DNA from: Echinicola arenosa
GTDB lineage: Bacteria; Bacteroidota; Bacteroidia; Cytophagales; Cyclobacteriaceae
Length of the DNA: 64,000 bases
Direction: 5' to 3'
NCBI RefSeq assembly: GCF_014841125.1
Contig: NZ_JACYTQ010000003.1
Span: forward strand, 310,001-374,000
The notes beneath the pieces are model-generated. The model searched no databases. It was not told the origin of the DNA and worked only from the letters and a program-made list of their open reading frames with translations. Position numbers and translations under genes: made by a program. Of the stretch, positions 50,422 through 61,003 are shown piece after piece (positions within the stretch are counted from its first letter, which is position 1; every line of letters begins with the position of its first letter).

Positions 50422-53400
50422 CTACTGAATGATTAATCTTTTTGTAAGGGAAAGGTCATCACTTTGAATTTTGATGATGAATACTCCCTTGGCAAACAGT
50501 TCAGTGCTAAAGCTATAAGTCTGATTGAGTGTTCCTGGGTAAATAACATCATGTACCAATTGGCCAGAAGAACTGATCACTTGAATGCGGACATCTTCGA
50601 AATCATCCAGGTTAAAGACAATATTGAATAAGTCAGTGGCTGGGTTAGGGTAGACCTTGGCATTGCCCAAGCCCGGGTTCACTGGTTCAGGATTGTTTTC
50701 AAGATAAAATTCAATATTGTCCAAATAAACTGGATTGGTTTCACTGTTTCCGTTTTCAACCACAAAGGCCAGTCTAACTTTTTCAAATCCAGAACCAGTG
50801 TAGTCAGAAAGATCAATAAACTCCCTTACAAACTCACTTGGTGTATTAGGGTTAACAGGCGCTTCACCGTTTATGGTATTAAGTTCCTCACCGGTAAAAG
50901 AGGTCATTTCTTCTGAAAATGTGACACCACCGTCTTGGCTAAGCAATACGGTCATTTGGGTGTTAGTTTCCACTCCGCTAGCCGCACGATCAAAGAAGAC
51001 ACTTGCCCGACTTGTACCGCTTAAATCCATTACAGGTGTACCAATCCAATAGGAGTTTTCATTGGATTGCTCGCGAAGATTAGCCAGGTTATCTCCACTT
51101 TCTCCAGTTTCTTTGGCAACTAACTCCCAAGAAGTGGCCCCACTTTCAGGGTTCACACTTACCCAAGGACTTATGGAACTGTTATTGTCAAAGTTTTGTC
51201 TCCAAGGAATGGCTAATTCGGCATTATCTTGATAGTAGTAACGCATCAAACTGCTTTCAGTATTTGGATTTTGGTCAAAGTTAGGTTTGGAAATGGTGTA
51301 TTGAACCTCATTTAATCCATCTGTAAGTGCATTTGGAAGTTCTACTGTAATTGTTTCATTTGGATTTAAGGTGATGCCATCTGCAATCAAGGTGGATTGC
51401 TCCGAGCCATTGATCGTTCTGTCCAAAAGGAAAGAATTAATCACCAAGTTACCTGTGTTGCTTACATTCAGCACTTCATTTTCCTGACTGCCATCTGTAA
51501 TTGGTGAAGGGCTTAGTACTTCATCGATCTTAAAACCATAGCTGATTACTTGGTTGGTGTTGATGGTAATATCCTTGATGTATAAATTGTTGCCGTAGCC
51601 GTTAATAGAGATAAAAGCAATTCTTATGTTTCCATAGTCAGCATAATCACTTAAATCTACTACTTCGGTTCTGAAAGCGCTTTCAGAAGTTGGGATAAAT
51701 TCATTTGACGTGGAAGAGGCTGTTTCCAAAGTCCCTTGAGACTTATCGTAAGGGGCATTCACTAAATCAAATGTATTGCCACAGTCAGTAGATATGCCAA
51801 TAAGTAACTTGTCGTCCAGGCCATCTTCCGGATAAGTGGCATAAGCCATTTTGAAAGTTAGCTGGGCATTAGGTGTGTTGGAAAGGTTTATTTGAGGAGT
51901 AATCAAATAATCCATTTCTCCATCAGTTTCATAATTGTAAAAATTGACTAGTAGTGCTTCCTGACTGACTCCATCTAGCGTCAGCTGTTCCTGTCTCCAA
52001 GTAATTCCTTCATCATCATTCCTTATGGACCAAATATCATTGACGTCTCCTGCTGAGTAAGTATAAGGAAGTACAAGATTTGGTTGAACGATAGGAGAGG
52101 AAGTCAAGCGGTTATTTCCTGGGTTTTCATCTGTTTTGTTGTTGACTGAAATTACATTGACTTCAAACTCATTACCATCATTTTGAATATCGATAGGATC
52201 AAATGTAAAGGTAAAAGTATCTCCTTGATCAAGGTCAAAAGTAAATGTCTTTTGCTCCATGACACTTCCATTGAGAGAGATGTTGACTACTGCGCTGGTC
52301 AAGGTAGTAGTACCTCCATTGAAAGCTTCCACTTGCGGTGTTACTGTATTGGAACAAATGTAATCTTGAGGTACCCTGATTTTATCCAAGGCCAAATCAA
52401 GTGAGAATACCTCAGGCTCTAGGGTGGCTCTACCATTTACCAATGAAACCCTTCTCGGGCTATTGGACAACACTACATCAAACCTTTCCAGTTGACCAGC
52501 TGTAAACAAGTTCATACACGCATCAGGCGTATAATCCATATAGTTTTGGATCATGTCCCTTGAACCACAAGTCGTCCTTACTGTGCTGTTACAGGCATTG
52601 TTGGAGCTTTCCTGATTGGGAGTGTCATTTACAAAATCATCGACAGAACAATCCCCATCACCCCAAATGTGCCTGAGTCCAAAAAAGTGGCCGATTTCGT
52701 GCGTGGCTGTTCTTCCTAGTGATGAAGAGGAGGCATTTCCTCCAGAACCAAAATAGCGATAATCAATTGTGACACCATCGGTTTCTTTGGAGCTGGGAGA
52801 GAAATTTAAACCATCTAAGTCCGATATAGGAAAAGACGCATAACCTATATAGGGGGATTGTATGGGCACCACCCAGAGATTAAGATAATCATTTGAATCC
52901 CAATAAGAAAAGGAGCTTATTAAGCTTGCATCGCTTTGGCTATAAACGGCTTTGGTGCCTTGAACTCTATTGATACCTGAAGTGGGGAGCCCCCTTGGAT
53001 CTTGTTTGGCCAAGACAAATTCAATTTGTGCATCTACAGCGACACCTTGAAACTCATCAGGCGTATTGGCTGCGTCAGCATTTTGTCTTCTGAAGTCCTC
53101 ATTTAGAATCCTGATCTGTGCCTCTATTTGTGACAGTGGAATATTGGCGCCATTGCCAATCGCTTCTCCATTGTGGATCACGTGAACAACTACTGGAATT
53201 ACCCTTACTTCATCGGCAGCAGTTCTTAAACTTAAGCTTTTTTTTCTGCTTTCAATCTTATCATTTATCCAAGATTCAAAATATTCCTTTGAACCAAACA
53301 ATCCCAATTCCTGAAGTTGTTGAGCTTCAACTAGGGGAGTGGCACACTTATCCCCATTACTGCTGATGGTATTTTGGTTATAAAAACGAGGGGTAATATT

Positions 53401-53481
53401 TTGGGCAAAAATGCTGGTGTTTAAAAAGAAGAAAAAGGATAAAACCAACTTTATCCTTAAAATCAGTAATATCCTTTTCAT
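50422..53481 (-). CDS. Pappalysin-like (M43) metalloprotease with T9SS sorting domain
   Basis: A 1019-aa secreted protein. Signal peptide (I-F-A-Q). Zinc site T-A-T-H-E-I-G-H-F-F-G-L-R-H (HExxHxxGxxH) near residue 265 and a Met-turn N-Y-M-D-Y-T; V-I-P-V-V-V-H-V-I-H precedes. The long middle is beta-rich (MAM/CUB-like). C-terminal sorting domain V-Y-P-N-P-A-T-D-L-F-N-I, K-G-V-F-I-I-K-I. It degrades extracellular proteins after T9SS export. Confidence 0.92.
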   Translation of the reverse strand: MKRILLILRIKLVLSFFFFLNTSIFAQNITPRFYNQNTISSNGDKCATPLVEAQQLQELGLFGSKEYFESWINDKIESRKKSLSLRTAADEVRVIPVVVHVIHNGEAIGNGANIPLSQIEAQIRILNEDFRRQNADAANTPDEFQGVAVDAQIEFVLAKQDPRGLPTSGINRVQGTKAVYSQSDASLISSFSYWDSNDYLNLWVVPIQSPYIGYASFPISDLDGLNFSPSSKETDGVTIDYRYFGSGGNASSSSLGRTATHEIGHFFGLRHIWGDGDCSVDDFVNDTPNQESSNNACNSTVRTTCGSRDMIQNYMDYTPDACMNLFTAGQLERFDVVLSNSPRRVSLVNGRATLEPEVFSLDLALDKIRVPQDYICSNTVTPQVEAFNGGTTTLTSAVVNISLNGSVMEQKTFTFDLDQGDTFTFTFDPIDIQNDGNEFEVNVISVNNKTDENPGNNRLTSSPIVQPNLVLPYTYSAGDVNDIWSIRNDDEGITWRQEQLTLDGVSQEALLVNFYNYETDGEMDYLITPQINLSNTPNAQLTFKMAYATYPEDGLDDKLLIGISTDCGNTFDLVNAPYDKSQGTLETASSTSNEFIPTSESAFRTEVVDLSDYADYGNIRIAFISINGYGNNLYIKDITINTNQVISYGFKIDEVLSPSPITDGSQENEVLNVSNTGNLVINSFLLDRTINGSEQSTLIADGITLNPNETITVELPNALTDGLNEVQYTISKPNFDQNPNTESSLMRYYYQDNAELAIPWRQNFDNNSSISPWVSVNPESGATSWELVAKETGESGDNLANLREQSNENSYWIGTPVMDLSGTSRASVFFDRAASGVETNTQMTVLLSQDGGVTFSEEMTSFTGEELNTINGEAPVNPNTPSEFVREFIDLSDYTGSGFEKVRLAFVVENGNSETNPVYLDNIEFYLENNPEPVNPGLGNAKVYPNPATDLFNIVFNLDDFEDVRIQVISSSGQLVHDVIYPGTLNQTYSFSTELFAKGVFIIKIQSDDLSLTKRLIIQ

Positions 53482-53509
53482 TAACTCTTTCTTAAAAATC
53501 GCTTTTCAT

Positions 53510-53761
53510 TTACTCTGAAACAGAAATGTTGACGGCTTCCACCTTGCTGATCTCAGGAATGGCTTTTTTGACCGCTTCCTCAACACCTGCTTTTAAGGTC
53601 ATGGTGGACATAGGGCATGAACTGCAGGTACCAGTCAACTCCAGTTGCAATACCATTTCCTCTGTAAGCCCCACAATTTTCACATTGCCACCATCAGCCT
53701 CCAAATAAGGGCGAATCGTATCCAATGCTGTTTCTATTTTTCCTATCAGTTCAGTTTCCAT
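53510..53761 (-). CDS. NifU-like Fe-S scaffold domain protein
   Basis: An 83-aa single NifU C-terminal domain: R-P-Y-L-E-A-D-G-G-N-V and T-G-T-C-S-S-C-P-M-S with the two ligand Cys. Acts as Fe-S cluster scaffold or carrier. It starts 10 bases after the Mrp gene and is likely co-transcribed with it. Confidence 0.93.
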   Translation of the reverse strand: METELIGKIETALDTIRPYLEADGGNVKIVGLTEEMVLQLELTGTCSSCPMSTMTLKAGVEEAVKKAIPEISKVEAVNISVSE

Positions 53762-53771
53762 TTTATTATAT

Positions 53772-54866
53772 CTAGGTATTAACCTGTACTATTTTTGTTT
53801 TATTTCTTTCTGCATTTCTAATGGCCACTTGTCTGGCTACTGTTTCAGCCAACTCGGTAAATGCCTTTTGGGTAACACCTTCTTTCAATACAGCAGGGAA
53901 GCCGCTGTCTCCACTTTCTCTAATGCTTTGAACAATAGGAATTTCCCCAAGGAAAGGCACTTCGAATTTTTTAGCCAGTCGCTGACCACCTTCTTTGCCG
54001 AATAAATAGTACTTATTTTCCGGCAATTCTTCTGGTGTAAAATAAGCCATATTTTCCACAACACCTAAAACGGGAACATTTATTTGGGGCTGTTTAAACA
54101 TGGATAACCCCTTGGTAGCATCTGCTAGTGCTACTTTTTGCGGGGTAGTAATAATTACAGCACCAGTTACTGGTACTGTTTGTACCATAGTGAGGTGAAT
54201 ATCGGAAGTGCCCGGTGGCAGATCGATCAATAGATAATCCAATTCACCCCATTCAACATCTGCAATAAATTGCTTTAGCGCTGAGCTGGCCATTGGACCT
54301 CTCCAAACTACTGCACTGTCTGCAGGAGTCAAAAAGCCGATAGACATCAATTTTACACCATATTGCTCTATAGGAATGATAATATTCTTCCCGTTTTCTT
54401 GTTTAACAGCGGGTTGTTCACCTTCTACATTGAACATAGTAGGAACTGAAGGCCCTGAAATATCTGCATCGATCAAGCCCACCTTGGCACCAGTAGCTGC
54501 CAGGGCCACTGCCAAATTGGAAGAACAAGTTGATTTACCCACACCGCCTTTACCAGAGGCCACAGCAATGATGTTTTTCACTTTTGGTAGTAAGGGAGCA
54601 TTGTCTCTGATCGTGGTTACATTGGAAGTCATGAAAATATCCAATTCAATAGTTTCACCAAATTCCTTCTCCAATGCTTCAACACACTTACTTTTGATCA
54701 ATTCCTTGAGAGGGCAAGCAGGGGTGGTAAGTACTACTTTGAAACTTAATTTATCACCCTCAATCACAATATCCTGGATCATACCCAGTGTTACCAAATC
54801 CTTTTTCAGATCCGGATCATCTACTGTGGAGAGGGCTTTAAGTACCTTTTCTTTACTTATAATCAT
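53772..54866 (-). CDS. Mrp/ApbC-type Fe-S cluster carrier ATPase
   Basis: A 364-aa protein: N-terminal MIP18 (DUF59) domain to about 90 (D-P-D-L-K-K-D-L-V, T-T-P-A-C-P-L), then a P-loop G-K-G-G-V-G-K-S-T, D-A-D-I-S-G-P-S and D-L-P-P-G-T-S-D. Carries Fe-S clusters to apoproteins. Operon with the NifU gene. Confidence 0.93.
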   Translation of the reverse strand: MIISKEKVLKALSTVDDPDLKKDLVTLGMIQDIVIEGDKLSFKVVLTTPACPLKELIKSKCVEALEKEFGETIELDIFMTSNVTTIRDNAPLLPKVKNIIAVASGKGGVGKSTCSSNLAVALAATGAKVGLIDADISGPSVPTMFNVEGEQPAVKQENGKNIIIPIEQYGVKLMSIGFLTPADSAVVWRGPMASSALKQFIADVEWGELDYLLIDLPPGTSDIHLTMVQTVPVTGAVIITTPQKVALADATKGLSMFKQPQINVPVLGVVENMAYFTPEELPENKYYLFGKEGGQRLAKKFEVPFLGEIPIVQSIRESGDSGFPAVLKEGVTQKAFTELAETVARQVAIRNAERNKTKIVQVNT

Positions 54867-55079
54867 TACGTAGGGTAAATTTTGCGCAATTTAGTGCTTA
54901 ATAATCCTTTTTAAAACTGTTGAACCTAATATCTATATTTTGACTTCATTGATTTAATCGATGATCATTAGGTAATCGGGCTTCAACCCTTTTAATTTTT
55001 TAACACTATAACCCTTTACTTTAAGTAATAGTTTCTATTAAGCGCGTCCTTTAGGAAGTCTATTTTCATAATACTTTTT

Positions 55080-55087
55080 TATCTTTG
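55080..55087 (+). promoter_or_regulatory. -7 box TATCTTTG of dnaG
   Basis: Matches TAnnTTTG, 20 bases before the ATG at 55107. Confidence 0.45.
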
Positions 55088-55106
55088 GATTTATTCCCAA
55101 TACAGC

Positions 55107-57068
55107 ATGTCATTAAGTAATATTACAACAGAAAAAGTCAAGGATAGGGCGGATATTGAAGAGGTGGTCAATGACTATGTGCCCCTAAAGAAAAAGGGAC
55201 AGAACCTTTGGGCCTGTTGTCCATTTCATAATGAAAAATCTCCATCATTTTCCGTTTCTCCTGCCAAGCAGATTTATAAATGCTTTGGTTGTGGGGCTTC
55301 TGGTGATGCCATTCAGTTTGTCATGGAAGTGGAAGGTATTGGCTTTAATGAGGCTATCAAACAGTTGGCGCAAAAATATGGCATTGAAGTAGAAGAGGAC
55401 CACACGGCGACTCCAGAGGAAGTCCAAGCGTACAACGAAAGGGAGAGTTTATACATAGTCCAGGCTTTTGCAAGGGACTTATTCCATAAAAACCTATTGC
55501 AAACGGATGAGGGCAAGTCCATAGGTTTAAGTTACTTTAAGGAGCGAGGCTTTAATCAAGCCACTATTGAAAAGTTTGACTTAGGATATGCCATGGACAG
55601 CTGGGATACCTTGCACAAGACAGCGACAAAAGCGGGTCATTCCGAAGATATTTTGCTTAAGGGAGGCCTGATCCTCCAAAAAGAAGGGGATCCAAGCCGG
55701 AAATACGATCGATTTCGAGGAAGGGTGGTTTTTACGATCCATAACCTCGCGGGAAAGCCCATTGCTTTTGGAGCAAGGATTCTCACCAATGACAAAAAGC
55801 AACCCAAGTATATTAACTCGCCGGAAACGGCTGTTTACCATAAGAGTGATGTGCTCTATGGGATGTACCAAGCCAAACAAGCTATTCGGAGCAAAGACAA
55901 TTGCTATTTGGTCGAAGGGTATACCGATGTGGTTTCAATGCACCTTTCTGGAATAGAAAACGTAGTTGCATCTTCGGGTACCTCATTGACAGAAAATCAG
56001 ATTAAGCTGATCAAGCGGTTTACCGATAATGTGACGGTACTTTATGATGGTGATGCTGCAGGTATCAAGGCTTCGTTGAGAGGTATTGATATGTTGTTGG
56101 AAGGAGGGTTGAATGTAAAAGCTGTTGTATTCCCTGATGGGGATGATCCTGACAGTTATTCTAGGAAAGTTGGGTCAGAAGCTTTTCAAACTTATTTGAA
56201 TGAGCATGCCCGGGATTTTATAGAGTTTAAAATTGAGCTGTATGAAGAGGAGGCGAAGCATGATCCTATTAAAAGAGTAGACACAGTTAGACAGGTTGTG
56301 CAGAGTGTTTCCAAGATTCCTGATCCAATTACCCGTGCGGTTTATGTAAAGGAATCTGCCAAGCTGCTCCAAATGGAGGAAGAAATAGTCTTGGCCGAGC
56401 TCAATAAGATTCTTCTGAAAGGACAAAAAGAGACCTATGCAAAGCCCAAAGATAAATTTTCTCCGGGCCCACCTCCTCAAGATGCTGATACACCATTTGA
56501 AGCTTTTCTTCCAGAGGAAAAGCCTAAACTTTCCGCTAAGGATGTTTTGGCTGGTCAAGAAAGGGAAATGCTGAGACTTTTGGTTACCTATGGTTTTGAA
56601 AAAATATCCGAAGACCTGCATGTTTGTGAATACCTTATCCAAGAGACTGGGGACTTGGAATTTCAGACACCTTTGTATCAAAAGATCCTTATTGAATATA
56701 AAAGAGCTTTACGAAAAGGTGTTTTACCCAATGCTGATTACTTTATTAAGTTAGATGACAGTGATGTAAAATCTGAGGTGATCAACATGATATCCAATCG
56801 ACATGAGATGTCCGACAACTGGCAACTCAAGCATTTGATCTATACTAACAGGGAGTCTGATGATTTGTCCAAAACCACTTTCAACGAGATTCACCGCTTA
56901 AAGAGAAGGGTCCTGGAAAAGATGGTGGATGAAACCATTCAAAAAATACGGGTTGCCGAAGAAAATGGGAATATTGATGAAGTGTCAGACTTTCAAATGG
57001 TTCTGATGGCATTGAACGAATCATTGAAAGAAATCAATAAGCAACTTGGAACCGTAAAGTCCAGATAG
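55107..57068 (+). CDS. dnaG: DNA primase
   Basis: A 653-aa primase. CHC2 zinc domain: W-A-C-C-P-F-H-N-E-K-S-P-S-F-S-V and Y-K-C-F-G-C-G. TOPRIM: Y-L-V-E-G-Y-T-D-V, S-S-G-T-S-L-T, V-L-Y-D-G-D-A-A-G (E and D-x-D metal residues). A helicase-binding C-terminal region from about 470, with a Pro-rich linker near 448. Makes RNA primers at replication forks. Confidence 0.97.
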   Translation: MSLSNITTEKVKDRADIEEVVNDYVPLKKKGQNLWACCPFHNEKSPSFSVSPAKQIYKCFGCGASGDAIQFVMEVEGIGFNEAIKQLAQKYGIEVEEDHTATPEEVQAYNERESLYIVQAFARDLFHKNLLQTDEGKSIGLSYFKERGFNQATIEKFDLGYAMDSWDTLHKTATKAGHSEDILLKGGLILQKEGDPSRKYDRFRGRVVFTIHNLAGKPIAFGARILTNDKKQPKYINSPETAVYHKSDVLYGMYQAKQAIRSKDNCYLVEGYTDVVSMHLSGIENVVASSGTSLTENQIKLIKRFTDNVTVLYDGDAAGIKASLRGIDMLLEGGLNVKAVVFPDGDDPDSYSRKVGSEAFQTYLNEHARDFIEFKIELYEEEAKHDPIKRVDTVRQVVQSVSKIPDPITRAVYVKESAKLLQMEEEIVLAELNKILLKGQKETYAKPKDKFSPGPPPQDADTPFEAFLPEEKPKLSAKDVLAGQEREMLRLLVTYGFEKISEDLHVCEYLIQETGDLEFQTPLYQKILIEYKRALRKGVLPNADYFIKLDDSDVKSEVINMISNRHEMSDNWQLKHLIYTNRESDDLSKTTFNEIHRLKRRVLEKMVDETIQKIRVAEENGNIDEVSDFQMVLMALNESLKEINKQLGTVKSR

Positions 57069-57113
57069 ACCAAACTAAATACCGTCTTTCTCGGTTTAAG
57101 ACAATAAAGAGTG

Positions 57114-57121
57114 TAATTTTG
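57114..57121 (+). promoter_or_regulatory. -7 box TAATTTTG of ribBA
   Basis: Matches TAnnTTTG, 31 bases before the ATG. Confidence 0.45.
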
Positions 57122-57151
57122 CACACTAAATTGACCATTCAATAAAATACT

Positions 57152-58387
57152 ATGGCTGAAGAAATTAAATTAGATTCCATCGAAGAGGCAATTGAAGCGA
57201 TAAAAGCTGGTGAAGTGGTCATTGTGGTAGATGATGAGGATCGTGAAAATGAAGGAGATTTTGTATGTGCAGCTGAAAAAGTAACGCCGGAGATTGTCAA
57301 TTTTATGGCAACCCACGGTCGGGGTTTGATTTGTGCACCAATTATAGAAGACCGTTGTGAGGAGTTGGGCTTGGAGTTGATGGTTGGCAGAAATACAGCA
57401 GCTTATGAAACGCCATTTACTGTTTCTGTTGATTTGATCGGGCATGGTTGTACGACTGGAATTTCAGCTAGTGACAGGGCCAAAACGATCAAAGCATTAA
57501 TTGATGATAATATTCATCCTGATGAACTGGGAAAACCAGGGCATATTTTTCCTCTAAAGGCCAAAAGGGGAGGTGTGCTAAGAAGAACAGGTCATACCGA
57601 AGCAGCGATTGACTTGGCTAGATTGGCAGGTTTGTATCCCGCTGGTGTTTTGGTAGAAATTATGAATGAAGATGGTACCATGGCCAGGGTTCCGGATTTG
57701 ATTGAAGTAGCCCAGAGGTTCAACTTAAAGTTTGTGAGTATCAAGGATCTCATAGCTTACAGGCTTAAAAACGAATCATTGATCAAGCGTGAAATAGGTG
57801 TAGACATGCCTACGGAATGGGGAGATTTTGATTTGGTAGCCTTTAGACAAACCAATACTGATGAAATCCACATGGCCCTGATCAAAGGTGAGTGGAAGGA
57901 AGGGGAGCCAATTTTGGTAAGGGTTCATTCTTCTTGTGTGACGGGTGATATATTTGGATCTTGCAGGTGTGATTGTGGTCCTCAACTTCATAGTGCCATG
58001 GAAATGGTCAATAAAGCAGGTAAGGGAATTGTGCTATACATGAATCAAGAAGGAAGAGGCATTGGTCTGATCAACAAACTCAAAGCCTATAAACTGCAAG
58101 AGGAAGGAATGGATACGGTTCAAGCTAATCTTGCATTGGGTTTCCCTATGGACAAGAGAGATTACGGTGTTGGGGCACAGATTTTAAGGGATTTGGGTGT
58201 TTCCAAAATTAAGTTGATCACAAATAATCCAACTAAACGAGCAGGTTTACTAGGTTATGGCTTGGAGATTGTTGATACCGTAGCGTTGGAGATCAGCCCA
58301 AACAGTCATAATGAAAAATACCTTACCACCAAAAGGGACAAAATGGGTCATCAGATTCTCAAAAAAGAGATCAATAAGATGAAATAA
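57152..58387 (+). CDS. ribBA: Bifunctional DHBP synthase / GTP cyclohydrolase II
   Basis: A 411-aa fusion. RibB half: [22 protein letters not shown] makes 3,4-dihydroxy-2-butanone 4-phosphate. RibA half: [15 protein letters not shown] (zinc Cys) and E-G-R-G-I-G-L opens GTP. Both feed riboflavin synthesis. No FMN riboswitch fits in the 80-base upstream gap. A strong terminator follows. Confidence 0.96.
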   Translation: MAEEIKLDSIEEAIEAIKAGEVVIVVDDEDRENEGDFVCAAEKVTPEIVNFMATHGRGLICAPIIEDRCEELGLELMVGRNTAAYETPFTVSVDLIGHGCTTGISASDRAKTIKALIDDNIHPDELGKPGHIFPLKAKRGGVLRRTGHTEAAIDLARLAGLYPAGVLVEIMNEDGTMARVPDLIEVAQRFNLKFVSIKDLIAYRLKNESLIKREIGVDMPTEWGDFDLVAFRQTNTDEIHMALIKGEWKEGEPILVRVHSSCVTGDIFGSCRCDCGPQLHSAMEMVNKAGKGIVLYMNQEGRGIGLINKLKAYKLQEEGMDTVQANLALGFPMDKRDYGVGAQILRDLGVSKIKLITNNPTKRAGLLGYGLEIVDTVALEISPNSHNEKYLTTKRDKMGHQILKKEINKMK

Positions 58388-58389
58388 AC

Positions 58390-58418
58390 AAAGAGCCCTG
58401 AAAAAACAGGGCTCTTTT
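58390..58418 (+). terminator. Rho-independent terminator of ribBA
   Basis: AAAGAGCCCTG-AAAAAA-CAGGGCTCTTT then T. Confidence 0.9.
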
Positions 58419-58496
58419 AGTATAAATTGAGACGTTTCGACTAACTAATCCGTCATTAATTTCGTTAGTCTAATTAGAATCAATGCCTTAATCGTC

Positions 58497-59129
58497 ATGA
58501 AAAAACTGCTGTATATATTTCTTTTCGTATTCATTGCTGTGCAAAATGTTGATGCTCAGAATTTTCCTTCCCAAGTATGGCATGATGGTACCTTGTACCT
58601 GAGTGATGGAGAAGTTTATAAAGGAAAGCTAAAATACGATTTGGATAATAATATTGTGCAGTTACAGAGTCAAAGCGTCCAAACCTACAGTAGTTCTTCC
58701 ATTACTAGGTTCGAGATATTTGATGAGTATTATGGAGGAATTAGGACTTTTTATAGTCTTCCTTACGATATAAATAACAATGACTATGCGGTTCCTATCT
58801 TTTTTGAACTCCTTACCGATGGTCCCGATATTACATTATTGTGTAGGGAATATATTACCAGTGACCCAAGAAGTATGGGAATGTACAGCATGTACATGTC
58901 ACCTATGTACGGTCCGCCTATGACCAATTCCAGCAAATTGGCTTTTGACTTTTATTTCTTGGCAGAAGGTGAAATCACCAAATACAGCCAAAAGAAAAAA
59001 GAACTGCTTAACTATATGGAAGATAGGGAAGATGAGGTGAAATTGTACATGCGCAAAAACAGGTTGTCCCATGATAGAAGGGGAGATTTGTTGCGTATAA
59101 CCGCTTATTATAATCAGTTAAAAGAGTAA
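58497..59129 (+). CDS. Exported hypothetical protein, 210 aa
   Basis: Signal peptide (V-D-A-Q end). Residues 30-80 look like a small beta domain (Y-K-G-K-L-K-Y-D-L, S-I-T-R-F-E-I). M and Y rich middle (S-M-Y-M-S-P-M-Y). The basic C-terminus (L-S-H-D-R-R-G-D) is helical. No family recognised. Stands between ribBA and surE. Confidence 0.7.
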   Translation: MKKLLYIFLFVFIAVQNVDAQNFPSQVWHDGTLYLSDGEVYKGKLKYDLDNNIVQLQSQSVQTYSSSSITRFEIFDEYYGGIRTFYSLPYDINNNDYAVPIFFELLTDGPDITLLCREYITSDPRSMGMYSMYMSPMYGPPMTNSSKLAFDFYFLAEGEITKYSQKKKELLNYMEDREDEVKLYMRKNRLSHDRRGDLLRITAYYNQLKE

Positions 59130-59271
59130 GTATTTAAATTAAGGTCAAATAATTAAGAATGATGGACTGCCCGTTCATCATTCTTTGTTTTGGTGGGTTT
59201 ATTGTAACAACTTTCCTTAAATTTGACCAAGAAGAATTTTTAATCAGACATCAACTTTAAAATATATTTTA

Positions 59272-60051
59272 ATGAAAAAACCGTTGATTCTAGTATCCAA
59301 TGATGATGGTATTACCTCACGGGGAATTCGTGTATTGGTGAATGTAATGAAAAAGTTGGGCGAGGTGGTAGTGGTTGCTCCAGACAGTCCTCAGTCCGGT
59401 ATGGGACATGCGATTACCATCGGCAACACGCTTCGGCTAGACGAAGAGGAAATTTTTGATGATGTTGAGGCCTATAAGTCCAGTGGTACACCTGCAGATT
59501 GTGTGAAGTTGGCCAAACATTATGTTTTTAATGACCGCAAGCCAGATTTAATAGTTAGCGGAATTAATCATGGTAGTAATACTTCTATAAGTGTATTATA
59601 CTCAGGTACTATGTCTGCTGCAATTGAAGGAGCAATTGAAGGGTATCCTTCCATAGGTTTTAGTTTGTGTGACTATAGCTCCAAAGCAGATTTTTCTCAC
59701 GTGGAAGATTACGTGTTTAAGATTGCAAAACAGGTATTGGAACATGGAATGCCCAAAGGTGTTGCTTTGAATGTGAACTTTCCTCCCAAAAGAAACGAAC
59801 CAATTAAAGGAATAAAATTGTGCCGCCAGGCCAGGGCCAAATGGCAAGAGGAGTTTGATGAGCGCTTTGATCCAAATGGTAGAAAGTATTTTTGGATGGC
59901 TGGAAACTTTGTGAATTTTGATAAAGGAGAAGATAATGATGAATGGGCCATTGCCAATAACTATGCTTCTGTAGTGCCTTGCCAGTTTGATATGACCGCG
60001 CACCATGCCATTACCCAAATGAATGAAGAATGGGATTTGGACATTGAATAA
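59272..60051 (+). CDS. surE: 5'/3'-nucleotidase SurE
   Basis: A 259-aa SurE: L-V-S-N-D-D-G-I-T-S-R-G-I (metal Asp-Asp), S-G-T-P-A-D-C-V-K-L-A, and S-G-I-N-H-G-S-N-T-S with S-G-T-M-S-A-A-I-E-G. It removes phosphate from nucleoside monophosphates, in stress survival. A 21-bp bidirectional terminator follows. Confidence 0.95.
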   Translation: MKKPLILVSNDDGITSRGIRVLVNVMKKLGEVVVVAPDSPQSGMGHAITIGNTLRLDEEEIFDDVEAYKSSGTPADCVKLAKHYVFNDRKPDLIVSGINHGSNTSISVLYSGTMSAAIEGAIEGYPSIGFSLCDYSSKADFSHVEDYVFKIAKQVLEHGMPKGVALNVNFPPKRNEPIKGIKLCRQARAKWQEEFDERFDPNGRKYFWMAGNFVNFDKGEDNDEWAIANNYASVVPCQFDMTAHHAITQMNEEWDLDIE

Positions 60052-60065
60052 GGAGAATTGTATTG

Positions 60066-60110
60066 GAATCAAAAAGCCCTTCATTTTTGAAATGAAGGGC
60101 TTTTTGATTC
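60066..60110. terminator. Bidirectional terminator with 21-bp perfect stem
   Basis: Arms GAATCAAAAAGCCCTTC...GAAGGGCTTTTTGATTC with TTG loop, between convergent surE and the oxygenase gene. Confidence 0.9.
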
Positions 60111-60124
60111 TATCTGCTAAACTG

Positions 60125-61003
60125 CTAAAACTTTAATTTTGCAGGAAGGTATTTGGCCACCAGGTCTTCATAATAGGGCCTTAATTCTTTTGCATTTGGA
60201 GGAGTGGGGACTTTAGAGTAAAGATCATAAGGGTTGAATTTTTTTACCCAATCAAACATATTATGATCATGTTGGCTCATCAGGTGATCATAAGCATTTT
60301 CCTTATGTTGTGGGTAAAAAGAGTGGTAACGGATCATATAAAGCGCCGGTTCAGGCAAATAATCTTTGACCATTTGGTAAAGGTATTCATCATGTCCCCA
60401 GGACATTTTTACCAGATCCAAGCCACAATTAGGTGAGTAGACTCCATATTTGCTATTGAATTCAGAATTTTTTGAATCAGGATTGTTTTCAAAAAATTCT
60501 GGAAACACAATCTTATCAGAAAATTGGCAGCCTACCGGAAATGTATCGCCTACCACGGCCCACTGAGGTTCTCCAAATAGACACAGCACTTTGCCAAAAT
60601 CATGTATAAACCCGGTGAGCACGAACCAATCTGGATGCCCATCAGCCCTAATAGCTTCTGAGGTTTGTAACAAATGCTGCAATTGATCTAGGTCTGTATC
60701 AGGATCAGAATCATCTACTAAGGTGTTTAGAAAATCAACTGCCTCCCAAAATCCCATTTCTTGTTTGTTGAACTGGAGGAATTCCTGCTCTTTTTGCTGT
60801 ACGAAGTCATAGGTTTGATATTGATGATTCAAGCGGTAAAATTCTCTAACAGTGTCCTGTCTGCTTCCATTACTATAGTTTCGATAACCGTCTTTATTGT
60901 CTGACTCTTCTTCAGTTTGAGGGTAACGCTCTTTTAAATCATTCTCCCAATCTTCAAGATTTTGAAGAGGATTATTATTAACAAATTGATCAGGTTTGTT
61001 CAT
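60125..61003 (-). CDS. Inositol oxygenase (MIOX) family
   Basis: A 292-aa protein whose length equals the family. Y-R-N-Y at 45-52 region, H-P-D-W-F-V-L-T-G-F-I-H-D-F-G-K-V (His-Asp iron ligands), S-W-G-H-D-E-Y-L-Y and M-I-R-Y-H-S-F-Y-P (further His), and L-P-C-like ends. It converts myo-inositol to glucuronate using a mixed-valence diiron centre. The pathway neighbours are not next to it. Confidence 0.88.
   Translation of the reverse strand: MNKPDQFVNNNPLQNLEDWENDLKERYPQTEEESDNKDGYRNYSNGSRQDTVREFYRLNHQYQTYDFVQQKEQEFLQFNKQEMGFWEAVDFLNTLVDDSDPDTDLDQLQHLLQTSEAIRADGHPDWFVLTGFIHDFGKVLCLFGEPQWAVVGDTFPVGCQFSDKIVFPEFFENNPDSKNSEFNSKYGVYSPNCGLDLVKMSWGHDEYLYQMVKDYLPEPALYMIRYHSFYPQHKENAYDHLMSQHDHNMFDWVKKFNPYDLYSKVPTPPNAKELRPYYEDLVAKYLPAKLKF

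Noticed and set aside
57070-57151. FMN riboswitch before ribBA
   Set aside because: The 82-base gap is too short and lacks the conserved core.
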